From an uncultured Bacteroidales bacterium (GTDB lineage: Bacteria > Bacteroidota > Bacteroidia > Bacteroidales > UBA932), in NCBI GenBank assembly GCA_902461985.1, contig CABQAB010000154.1:1-5140 (forward strand): a DNA stretch of 5,140 nt. The letters run 5' to 3'. Shown in pieces: positions 1-5,140 of this stretch. A program made the translations under genes and the position numbers. Every line of letters begins with the position of its first letter. Within the stretch, counting starts at the first letter, position 1. A model generated the notes under the pieces. That model was not told the DNA's origin. It ran no database searches and worked only from the letters and a program-made list of their open reading frames with translations.

Positions 1-1055
1 ATGACGCGACCAACAAAATCTGGAAAGACAAGACCCATTACCCGATAGGCGACCTGAAACCTGAACGCACGCTCACTTATGAAGTGGGTCTTGAGGCCCG
101 TCTGTGGCAGGATCTGAGCATCAACCTGTCATGGTACATGGCCGACACCTACAACCAGACTTTCGACCCGCAGCTCCCGCCGTCTTCAGGCTACACCACC
201 ATCTACCTCCAGACCGGTGCAGTGAGAAACACCGGCGTAGAGGCTTCTCTCGGCTACAACCACAGCTGGGCGGGCTTCACATGGGACAGCAACTTCACGT
301 TCAGCTGGAACAGGAACGAAATCATGGAACTTGCGGACAATGCCGTAAACCCGATTACAGGTGAGGCTCTGGATATAGACAGGCTCGAAATCAAGGCTCT
401 CGGCAAGGCGAAATATGTCCTGAAAAAAGGCGGCACCCTTGGAGACCTCTACACCTCTTCGGGTTTGAAGCACAATGAAAAAGGCTATATAGACATCGAT
501 GACGCCGGACAGGTGAGCGTCGTGGATTCGGGAAATGACATTTTACTCGGCAGCGTATTTCCGGAATACAACCTTGCATGGCGCAACGACTTCTCCTACA
601 AGGGGCTGCACCTCGGACTCCTTTTCAGCGGACGCATAGGAGGCATCTGCTACTCGGCCACTCAGGCCAATCTCGACTTCTACGGAGTGTCTGAAGCCTC
701 TGCGGCGGCAAGGGATGCCGGGGGAGTGCCCGTGAACGGCAGGGTAATGGTGGACGCCCAGAAATGGTATCAGACCATAGGCTCCCAGAGCGGCCTGCCT
801 CAATACTATACCTACGATGCCACCAACTTCCGCCTTCAGGAACTCTCCATAGGCTACACGCTTCCGAAAAAATGGTTCAGGGACAAATGCGCCCTCACTA
901 TATCTGCAGTCGGACATAACCTCTGGATGATATACTGCAAGGCCCCGTTCGACCCGGAAGCAGTCGCCTCCACCGGCAACAACTACCAGGGAATAGACTA
1001 TTTCATGATGCCGTCCCTGCGCAGCATGGGTATCAACCTCAAACTTGATTTCTAA
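1..1055 (+). CDS. SusC/RagA-type TonB-dependent outer-membrane transporter, C-terminal part (5' end outside window)
   Basis: This gene forms the beta-barrel channel that imports oligosaccharides across the outer membrane, powered by TonB and capped by the SusD lipoprotein. The frame is open from the left edge (first full codon at base 3) to TAA at 1053-1055, giving 350 residues; the family is usually about 1000 residues, so only the last third of the barrel is present. The GTG at 84 is internal, because the upstream codons encode the family motif LKPERTLTYEVGLEAR. Other SusC hallmarks are NTGVEASLGYNHSWAGFTW (alternating barrel strands), the stretch GSVFPEYNLAWRNDFSYKGL, FRLQELSIGYTLPKKWF, and GHNLWMIYCKAPFDPE (the usual 'NLw..Y.g.DPE' segment). 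The protein ends SMGINLKLDF with a terminal phenylalanine, as expected of the BAM insertion signal. The plug, TonB box and any carboxypeptidase-like N-terminal domain lie outside the window. A susD gene follows after 12 bases. Family assignment is secure; the substrate is not shown by this gene. Confidence 0.96.
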   Translation, partial: DATNKIWKDKTHYPIGDLKPERTLTYEVGLEARLWQDLSINLSWYMADTYNQTFDPQLPPSSGYTTIYLQTGAVRNTGVEASLGYNHSWAGFTWDSNFTFSWNRNEIMELADNAVNPITGEALDIDRLEIKALGKAKYVLKKGGTLGDLYTSSGLKHNEKGYIDIDDAGQVSVVDSGNDILLGSVFPEYNLAWRNDFSYKGLHLGLLFSGRIGGICYSATQANLDFYGVSEASAAARDAGGVPVNGRVMVDAQKWYQTIGSQSGLPQYYTYDATNFRLQELSIGYTLPKKWFRDKCALTISAVGHNLWMIYCKAPFDPEAVASTGNNYQGIDYFMMPSLRSMGINLKLDF

Positions 1056-1060
1056 AAAGG
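1055..1060 (+). promoter_or_regulatory. Ribosome binding region deciding the susD start
   Basis: AAAAGG begins at the last base of the susC stop codon. It is 1 base from ATG 1062 but 7 bases from ATG 1068, so the second ATG is the more likely start, giving MKYNIY rather than MIMKYN. Confidence 0.4.
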
Positions 1061-1067
1061 TATGATT

Positions 1068-2639
1068 ATGAAATATAATATATATGTCATTTCAACGGCA
1101 TTCCTCCTCGCATCCTGCACCGGCCGCTTTGAGTATCTCAATACCAATCCCAACCAGGTGAGATATGACCAGATGCAGGCGAACAACTACATGACAGGCA
1201 CCAAGGTAGTGTCCCTGCAAAGCCTTGTGGTGCCTGTGCAGGAGCATCAGTACCAGTTCCAGGAAAGCCTCATGGGATGCCCTTTCGCCGGATATATGGG
1301 TTCGACCGTGGACACATGGCAGGCACGCTGGGAGACCTACAATCCGAGCGGAGACTGGAGACGCACCACATTCACCGACATCATGACCAACTTCTATGCT
1401 CCGTACAGGGGGATTCTCGGCGGCACTGACGATGAGGTGGCGATTGCATTTGCAAACCTGTTCAGGGTGGCGGTAATGCAGAGGCTGACGGACTCATACG
1501 GACCTATCCCTTACGGCGACGTTCTCAAGACCGAGAAAGTGACCGTGAAATATGACTCCCAGGAGCAGGTGTACGGCGAAATGTTCGAAGAATTAGACGC
1601 GGCAATCGAAGCGTTCTCCAGGAATCTTTCCCTGCCGGCTTCCTCGTGGGCGAAATACGACAGAGTCTATTACGGAAACATCTCCCAGTGGCTCAGATAT
1701 GCCAACTCCCTGAAACTCAGGATGGCTATGCGCGTGAGCTATGCAGCCCCGGAACTGGCGCAGGAAAAGGCCTCCGAAGCGGCGGCTTCCGGCAGTCTGA
1801 TTCTTGTGAATGCGGACAATGCCTATATCCACCCGGCGGAAAACAAACTCGCCCTCATCTATAACGACTGGAGCGACCACCGCGCCGCCGCCGACATCAT
1901 CTGCTACATGAACGGTTACAAAGATCCCCGTCTTGAAAAGATGTTCATCAAAAATCACCCGGAGGCGGCAGATGAAGCCGGCCGCAAATATGCCGGCCTG
2001 CGCATAGGTTCGACAGTGTCCAAAAAGTCCGAATTCGTCGAGAACTATTCAAACATGGCGGTAACGGCCTCCGACCCTATCCTCTGGATGAACGCGGCAG
2101 AAGTCAACTTCCTTCTCGCCGAGTACGAACTCCGCTTCACTAAGGACAACGCCAAGGCACAGGAATACTATGAACAAGGTATAAAACTGTCATTTGAAGA
2201 GCGCGGGGCGGCCGGTGCCCAGGAATACATCGCCAATGGCACGGACACTCCGGAACTCTACATCGATCCGCTCGGAACATACAGTGCGGAGAAGAAAATG
2301 AGTGAATGTAAAGTGGCGTGGAATACGGCTTCCGACGAAGAGGGGCATCTCGAACAGATAATCACCCAGAAATGGATTGCCATTTTCCCTCTCGGCAACG
2401 AAGCGTGGGCGGAATACCGCCGTACAGGTTATCCAAGGCTGCTTCCGTCCCCGTCCAATCTCGGTCCGTACAGCATTGACCTTGACCGTCATGCCCGCAG
2501 GCTCGTATATCCTGTGGAGGAATACACATCCAACGGGAGCAACCTCGATGAGGCGGTTTCAATACTCGGAAGCGAATCTGTATCCGGCAGCGGCGACTCC
2601 ATGTCTACACGTCTCTGGTGGGATGTCAAACCTTATTAA
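1068..2639 (+). CDS. SusD/RagB-type glycan-binding outer-membrane lipoprotein (SusD-like_2 type)
   Basis: This is the surface lipoprotein that lids the SusC channel and binds the glycan. Starting at ATG 1068 it is 523 residues, a normal SusD length. An ATG six bases earlier (1062) is also in frame, but the AAAAGG at 1055-1060 is spaced properly (7 bases) only for 1068. The signal peptide ends in the lipobox LLASC with C17 as the lipidated cysteine, followed by the family start FEYLNTNPNQ. Further hallmarks are the TPR-region motif RLTDSYGPIPYGD (about residues 140-151), DPILWMNAAEVNFLLAEYEL in the helical core, the QKWIAIFPLGNEAWAEYRRT stretch (about 434-453) followed by GYPRL, and the C-terminal RLVYPVEEY plus final WWDVKPY. 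These features match the SusD-like_2 branch that carries 'RRtGyP' and a tryptophan-rich end. It sits between susC and the GH18-like gene with gaps of 12 and 11 bases, so co-transcription is expected. No breaks or missing motifs were seen. Confidence 0.96.
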   Translation: MKYNIYVISTAFLLASCTGRFEYLNTNPNQVRYDQMQANNYMTGTKVVSLQSLVVPVQEHQYQFQESLMGCPFAGYMGSTVDTWQARWETYNPSGDWRRTTFTDIMTNFYAPYRGILGGTDDEVAIAFANLFRVAVMQRLTDSYGPIPYGDVLKTEKVTVKYDSQEQVYGEMFEELDAAIEAFSRNLSLPASSWAKYDRVYYGNISQWLRYANSLKLRMAMRVSYAAPELAQEKASEAAASGSLILVNADNAYIHPAENKLALIYNDWSDHRAAADIICYMNGYKDPRLEKMFIKNHPEAADEAGRKYAGLRIGSTVSKKSEFVENYSNMAVTASDPILWMNAAEVNFLLAEYELRFTKDNAKAQEYYEQGIKLSFEERGAAGAQEYIANGTDTPELYIDPLGTYSAEKKMSECKVAWNTASDEEGHLEQIITQKWIAIFPLGNEAWAEYRRTGYPRLLPSPSNLGPYSIDLDRHARRLVYPVEEYTSNGSNLDEAVSILGSESVSGSGDSMSTRLWWDVKPY

Positions 2640-2650
2640 ACTTGAAGAAA

Positions 2651-3505
2651 ATGAAATACAGCAGATTTATATTACTTTCCCTGATGGCCATCATTTCGCT
2701 TGCCAGTTGTTCCAAATGGAACAAGACCGAGTCTGTGGACACGGACACTACCCATCCGTGGGAACGTGACCCACAGCTGTGGGAAGAATACAAGGCGGAC
2801 CTGCGTGCATACAAGCAGCGCAGCCACAATCTTGTGTATGTCCGTTTCGACAATGCTGCCGAAAACCCCGGCAGTGAAAAGAACTTCATGCGCTGCCTTC
2901 CCGATTCGCTCGACTATGTGTCCATGACCAATGCCGGGAACTTCTCCGTCTATGATGCCGAAGACATGGAATGGATGCACAGCGTCGGCACAAAAGTCCT
3001 CTACCAGCTTGATTTGTCACAGGCGGCAGACATCGAAAAGGCGGTTTCCACAGTAAAGGAGAATGGTCTTGACGGATTCGCGCTCTCCGGAATCACTATG
3101 GCCAACACCGGCAAGGCGGCAGAAACTCTGTCAAGACTTTCAGGCAAAGGGATGATTGCGTACGAAGGCAATCCTGCACTGATTCAGGATGAAGACATTG
3201 ACAAAATCGCTCTTTTCGTCCTTTCCTCGGAGGCAGTGGAGAACTCATACGATCTCAACAATCTGATACAGGATGCGGTGGACCATGGAGTGCCAAGAGA
3301 CAGAATCCTGCTCGCAGTTTCCATGAACGGCAGCTGGTACGACAGTTCCAATGCTGAACAGCCTGTCGTCCCGTCAATGGCAGACAACGTCATTACGTTC
3401 GGCCCTCTTGCCGGACTCGCTCTCTACGACATCATGTCCGACTACTTCCACTACGAGGGCAACTGGCTCACACTAAGACAGACAATTTCAAGACTCAATC
3501 TATAA
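2651..3505 (+). CDS. GH18-like surface lipoprotein, probably catalytically inactive glycan-binding protein
   Basis: This 284-residue lipoprotein has a signal peptide ending in SLASC (C20 lipidated). ATG 2651 is chosen over the in-frame GTG at 2618 because only the ATG places a lysine-arginine n-region directly before the hydrophobic core, and the GTG lies inside susD. The mature part reads like the beta/alpha barrel of the Bacteroidota GH18 group found in PULs: a strand NLVYVRFDN (about 60-68), a strand LDYVSMTNA (about 87-95), VGTKVLYQLDL (about 112-122), then ENGLDGFALSGI (about 137-148) and IAYEGNP (about 169-175). In active GH18 enzymes the fourth-strand motif is DGxDxDxE; here it reads D141-G-F-A-L-S-G-I148, so the two later aspartates and the catalytic glutamate are replaced by A144, S146 and I148. 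This suggests a binding rather than hydrolytic role, as proposed for pseudo-GH18 proteins of N-glycan PULs. The GH18 relationship is a pattern judgement; the loss of the acidic residues is read directly. Confidence 0.78.
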   Translation: MKYSRFILLSLMAIISLASCSKWNKTESVDTDTTHPWERDPQLWEEYKADLRAYKQRSHNLVYVRFDNAAENPGSEKNFMRCLPDSLDYVSMTNAGNFSVYDAEDMEWMHSVGTKVLYQLDLSQAADIEKAVSTVKENGLDGFALSGITMANTGKAAETLSRLSGKGMIAYEGNPALIQDEDIDKIALFVLSSEAVENSYDLNNLIQDAVDHGVPRDRILLAVSMNGSWYDSSNAEQPVVPSMADNVITFGPLAGLALYDIMSDYFHYEGNWLTLRQTISRLNL

Positions 3506-3509
3506 TAAA

Positions 3510-4835
3510 ATGAAACACAGATATATAATATCGGCACTGATGCTCATGTCAGCTGTCTCCTGCAACCGCTTTGCCGTCGAAGACCATGTCTTTGAGAACT
3601 CGGCCTATCTCGATGTCAGCGCGTTTGACCGCATTCAGCCGGCAACATTCAGCAACACCATACAGACAGCGACAAAAGAACTGTCAGTGACGCTCGCCTA
3701 TCCTGCGGACAAAGACATAACGGCTACAGTGTCAGTGGACGAAAGCCTTGTGCCCGAATACAACAGCCGCTACGGAACCGACTATCAGATGCTCCCGGCG
3801 CAATACATTGACTTCGGGGGCACAACGGTGACAATTGAAGCCGGCAAAGTCAATTCCGACAAGATTGCCATCGGTTTCAAGAACTTGATGGGTGAAGGTG
3901 AAAATCAGGAGGGCGCGATGGAAATCGACAGGACCTGGCTCCTCCCTGTCAGCCTCGCCTCCGATGACATAGACGTCATGAAGAGCTCGGCCACAGCCTA
4001 CTATCTCGTCAAGCGTTCCTCGGCAATCACCGTCGCAGTCCAGCTCACCGACGACTTCCTCTGTTTCCCACGTCTTGACGACCCTGAGGAGACAGAGTTG
4101 AAAGCCGTATACAACGACATCACCGCCGTCACCTACGAAGCCCTTGTCTACATTGACAAATACGACACTGAAAACGTCGAAATCTCAACCATCATGGGTG
4201 TGGAGCAATACCTGCTCCTCCGTATCGGTGATGCGAAATTCGAGCGTCAGCAGCTCCAGTTCGACGGCAGCGGAAACGGCACCCAGTTCGGCAAGGTTCC
4301 GTCCAAGTCCGATGCTGCGAAGAAACTCTCCACGGGACAATGGTATCATGTGGCAGCCACATACGACCAGACGACCCGCATAGCACGCATCTATCTCAAC
4401 GGCAGACTGCTTGACGAAGCCAAGGATGTCGGCGTCACAGGTTCAAGCGAAGAGAACCGCATCAGGCTCGCACCGCGTACTACGGTGAACGGCCAGGCTG
4501 GAGAAGGCTACTGCTTCCTCATCGGCAATTCCTACAACCGCAACCGTCCTCTTCAGGGCAAGATAGCCGAAGCGAGGGTGTGGCGGACCGCCCGCACCCA
4601 GCAGGAAATTTGGGACAATATGTACCGCATTGCAGAGCCGGAAAAACAGGAGGACCTTATCGGCTACTGGAAATGCAACGACGGCAAGGGTGATACCGTC
4701 ACAGACTACTCCCGTTATAAGAACCACGCCAAGTTCGGAGCAAAAGAGCAGTGGCAGATTACCACCGGAGTGGCTATGAACCCGAAAGAGCCGGCATGGG
4801 CCGTCGGTATCGAAATCCCTGAGATTAACAAATAG
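3510..4835 (+). CDS. DUF1735 plus LamG/ConA-like domain lipoprotein, probable surface glycan-binding protein
   Basis: This 441-residue lipoprotein is probably displayed on the cell surface and binds the glycan target of the locus. The signal peptide runs to SAVSC with C18 lipidated; the lipobox has alanine rather than leucine at -3 but is acceptable. Residues about 30-165 resemble DUF1735, the beta-sandwich common at the N-terminus of PUL lipoproteins: AYLDVSAFDR, then alternating strands such as ELSVTLAYPADKDITATVSV, the EYNSRYGTDYQMLP stretch, and a late WLLPVSLAS strand. Residues about 190-425 look like a LamG/concanavalin A-like jelly roll: GQWYHVAATYD (from G276), RIYLNGRLLDEA, GKIAEARVWRTARTQQEIW (from G350) and LIGYWKCNDGKGDTVTDYS (from L383). 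No glycosidase motif is seen. The start lies 4 bases after the preceding stop with an A-rich leader and no clear Shine-Dalgarno site, which is normal in this phylum. The domain pair and position match the surface glycan-binding protein of BT3983-3987-like PULs. Confidence 0.85.
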   Translation: MKHRYIISALMLMSAVSCNRFAVEDHVFENSAYLDVSAFDRIQPATFSNTIQTATKELSVTLAYPADKDITATVSVDESLVPEYNSRYGTDYQMLPAQYIDFGGTTVTIEAGKVNSDKIAIGFKNLMGEGENQEGAMEIDRTWLLPVSLASDDIDVMKSSATAYYLVKRSSAITVAVQLTDDFLCFPRLDDPEETELKAVYNDITAVTYEALVYIDKYDTENVEISTIMGVEQYLLLRIGDAKFERQQLQFDGSGNGTQFGKVPSKSDAAKKLSTGQWYHVAATYDQTTRIARIYLNGRLLDEAKDVGVTGSSEENRIRLAPRTTVNGQAGEGYCFLIGNSYNRNRPLQGKIAEARVWRTARTQQEIWDNMYRIAEPEKQEDLIGYWKCNDGKGDTVTDYSRYKNHAKFGAKEQWQITTGVAMNPKEPAWAVGIEIPEINK

Positions 4836-4839
4836 GAGA
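4834..4839 (+). promoter_or_regulatory. Shine-Dalgarno site for the fifth ORF
   Basis: AGGAGA lies 7 bases before ATG 4847 and overlaps the TAG stop of the preceding gene. It is the strongest Shine-Dalgarno match of the four start sites in this window, and it supports 4847 as the true start of the short ORF despite the repeat just downstream. Confidence 0.6.
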
Positions 4840-4846
4840 ATAGCGT

Positions 4847-5131
4847 ATGAAAACAATAAAACCAACTGTCATTTCGAAACCTGCGGTTTCGCAATGCCGG
4901 CCTCGCCTCACCAATTCGAGCAAGCTCGATTGGATTCGGCTCGTTGTCATTTCGACCAAAGCACGAAGTGCGAAGTGGAGAAATCTCTTTCCCGCAGCAG
5001 TCACAGCACTCTGCCTTGCGGCAGCCTGCACAGACACCGACATCATGGACGGCAGATGGGGAGTAAATCCTCACGACAACGAGCTCCACACATCCCTCTG
5101 CGCCGAAAAGACGGCCGGGCTGCCCGACTGA
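4847..5131 (+). CDS. Short lipoprotein ORF with a repeat element embedded in its signal peptide; possibly a broken gene
   Basis: This 94-residue ORF begins 11 bases after the previous stop, behind a good ribosome binding site (AGGAGA, 4834-4839). The first residues, MKTIK, are a typical lipoprotein n-region, and residues 46-61 (NLFPAAVTALCLAAAC) are a typical hydrophobic core and lipobox with C61 lipidated, followed by TDTDIMDGRWGVNP. Residues about 8-47 between them are encoded by a palindrome-rich repeat (4867-4989) that reads through without a stop and adds about 40 residues, including the basic stretch TKARSAKWR. The mature part is only 34 residues and ends at TGA 5129-5131, far shorter than any usual PUL lipoprotein. 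The gene may therefore be interrupted by a frameshift or nonsense change, with the remainder beyond the right edge. By position one would expect a further glycan-binding protein or a GH18 enzyme, but the visible residues do not identify a family. No in-frame ATG lies between the repeat and the lipobox, so a repeat-free signal peptide cannot be started from a standard codon. Confidence 0.6.
   Translation: MKTIKPTVISKPAVSQCRPRLTNSSKLDWIRLVVISTKARSAKWRNLFPAAVTALCLAAACTDTDIMDGRWGVNPHDNELHTSLCAEKTAGLPD
4875..4891. repeat. Perfect inverted repeat, 7-base stem with 3-base loop
   Basis: CGAAACC and GGTTTCG flank the loop TGC. It is the first hairpin of the REP-like element and starts inside its left TGTCATTTCG box. 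Confidence 0.85.
4911..4933. repeat. Inverted repeat, 10-base stem with one bulged T and an AA loop
   Basis: The arm CCAATTCGAGC (4911-4921) pairs with GCTCGATTGG (4924-4933) if one T of the left arm is bulged. This is the strongest hairpin of the element and could form in DNA or in the mRNA shortly after the start codon of the fifth ORF. Confidence 0.8.
4945..4989. repeat. Right unit of the REP-like element with GCAC/GTGC hairpin and GAGA/TCTC end
   Basis: This unit begins with the second TGTCATTTCG box. It contains a small hairpin, GCAC-GAA-GTGC (4961-4971), the heptamer CGAAGTG twice in tandem (4964-4977), and a terminal palindrome GAGAAATCTC (4978-4987). It is the part that most resembles the widespread Bacteroidota repeat. 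Confidence 0.7.
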
Positions 5132-5140
5132 AGACCGTCG

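Larger units (their letters stand above)
4867..4989. repeat. REP-like palindrome-rich interspersed element of the Bacteroidota type
   Basis: The stretch is bounded on the left by TGTCATTTCG (4867-4876) and ends in GGAGAAATCTCTT (4977-4989). The same TGTCATTTCG recurs at 4945-4954, so the element appears to consist of two units. It contains several small hairpins (4875-4891, 4911-4933, 4961-4971) and the tandem heptamer CGAAGTG at 4964-4977. From memory, the pattern GTCATTTCGACC...GAAGTGGAGAAATCTC is a common short dispersed repeat in Bacteroidota genomes, normally between genes. Here it lies within a reading frame. With these edges its length is 123 bases, a multiple of three, but the exact ends are uncertain by several bases because no uninterrupted copy of the site is available. 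No transposase is present; it would be a non-autonomous element. Confidence 0.75.

Noticed and set aside
84..86. GTG as a start codon for the SusC fragment
   Set aside because: The frame is open upstream to the window edge and the upstream residues form the conserved LKPE motif, so this is an internal valine codon.
1593..1958. 121-codon reverse-strand open frame within susD
   Set aside because: It lies wholly inside the SusD coding region, whose motifs are continuous. It is a shadow of GC-rich codon use.
2618..2650. Upstream GTG start for the GH18-like lipoprotein
   Set aside because: It would overlap susD and put 11 extra residues before the MKYSR n-region of a clean lipoprotein signal peptide. 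ATG 2651 is better.
2377..2769. 130-codon forward frame bridging susD and the next gene
   Set aside because: It overlaps both real genes in another frame, has no signal peptide or domain, and would contradict the operon layout.
4443..4865. 140-codon reverse-strand open frame
   Set aside because: It is antisense to the well-supported LamG domain coding sequence. The composition reflects the complementary codons, and no family motif is seen.
4867..4989. CRISPR array or riboswitch
   Set aside because: There are only two short direct copies with dissimilar surroundings and no regular spacer pattern, and the stretch lies after a start codon inside a reading frame. A REP-like dispersed element explains it better.
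4715..5089. 124-codon open frame on the reverse strand across the repeat
   Set aside because: It runs antisense to the end of the LamG gene and exists mainly because the repeat is stop-free. Its translation shows no domain and no start signal, and it is typical of spurious ORFs over Bacteroidota repeats.

Overview
The window is one side of a Bacteroidota (most likely Bacteroidales) polysaccharide utilization locus (PUL). All recognisable genes lie on the + strand in a single operon-like run with gaps of only 4 to 12 bases. The susC/susD pair, the run of lipoprotein signal peptides, the weak or A-rich ribosome binding regions and the moderately GC-rich codon choice all fit a gut-type Bacteroidales. 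An Alistipes-like genus is possible, but the sequence alone does not settle it.

Layout: (1) bases 1-1055 hold the C-terminal third of a SusC-type TonB-dependent outer-membrane transporter, open at the 5' edge. (2) About 1068-2639 is its SusD-type glycan-binding lipoprotein partner. (3) 2651-3505 is a short lipoprotein resembling a GH18 (chitinase/endo-beta-N-acetylglucosaminidase fold) domain in which the catalytic acidic motif appears to be lost, so it is probably a binding protein. (4) 3510-4835 is a lipoprotein with a DUF1735-type N-terminal domain and a C-terminal LamG/concanavalin A-like domain, a probable surface glycan-binding protein. (5) 4847-5131 is a short ORF with a lipoprotein signal peptide whose n-region is interrupted by a roughly 123-base palindrome-rich repeat. 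It stops 34 residues into the mature protein.

Working together, the lipoproteins would capture and present a glycan at the cell surface and SusCD would import the oligosaccharides. The gene order (SusC, SusD, GH18-like, DUF1735-LamG, further lipoprotein) recalls from memory the Bacteroides thetaiotaomicron BT3983-BT3987 locus for N-glycans, where the next gene is an active GH18 endoglycosidase. A GlcNAc-containing glycan such as a host N-glycan is therefore the leading guess for the substrate. No active glycoside hydrolase is visible in this window.

The most unusual part is 4867-4989, a REP-like Bacteroidota interspersed element inside the coding start of the fifth gene. It is read through in frame, and it is stop-free in all three forward frames and in two reverse frames. 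No promoter, terminator, RNA gene, CRISPR array or transposase gene was seen, and there is no gene-free stretch longer than 300 bases.
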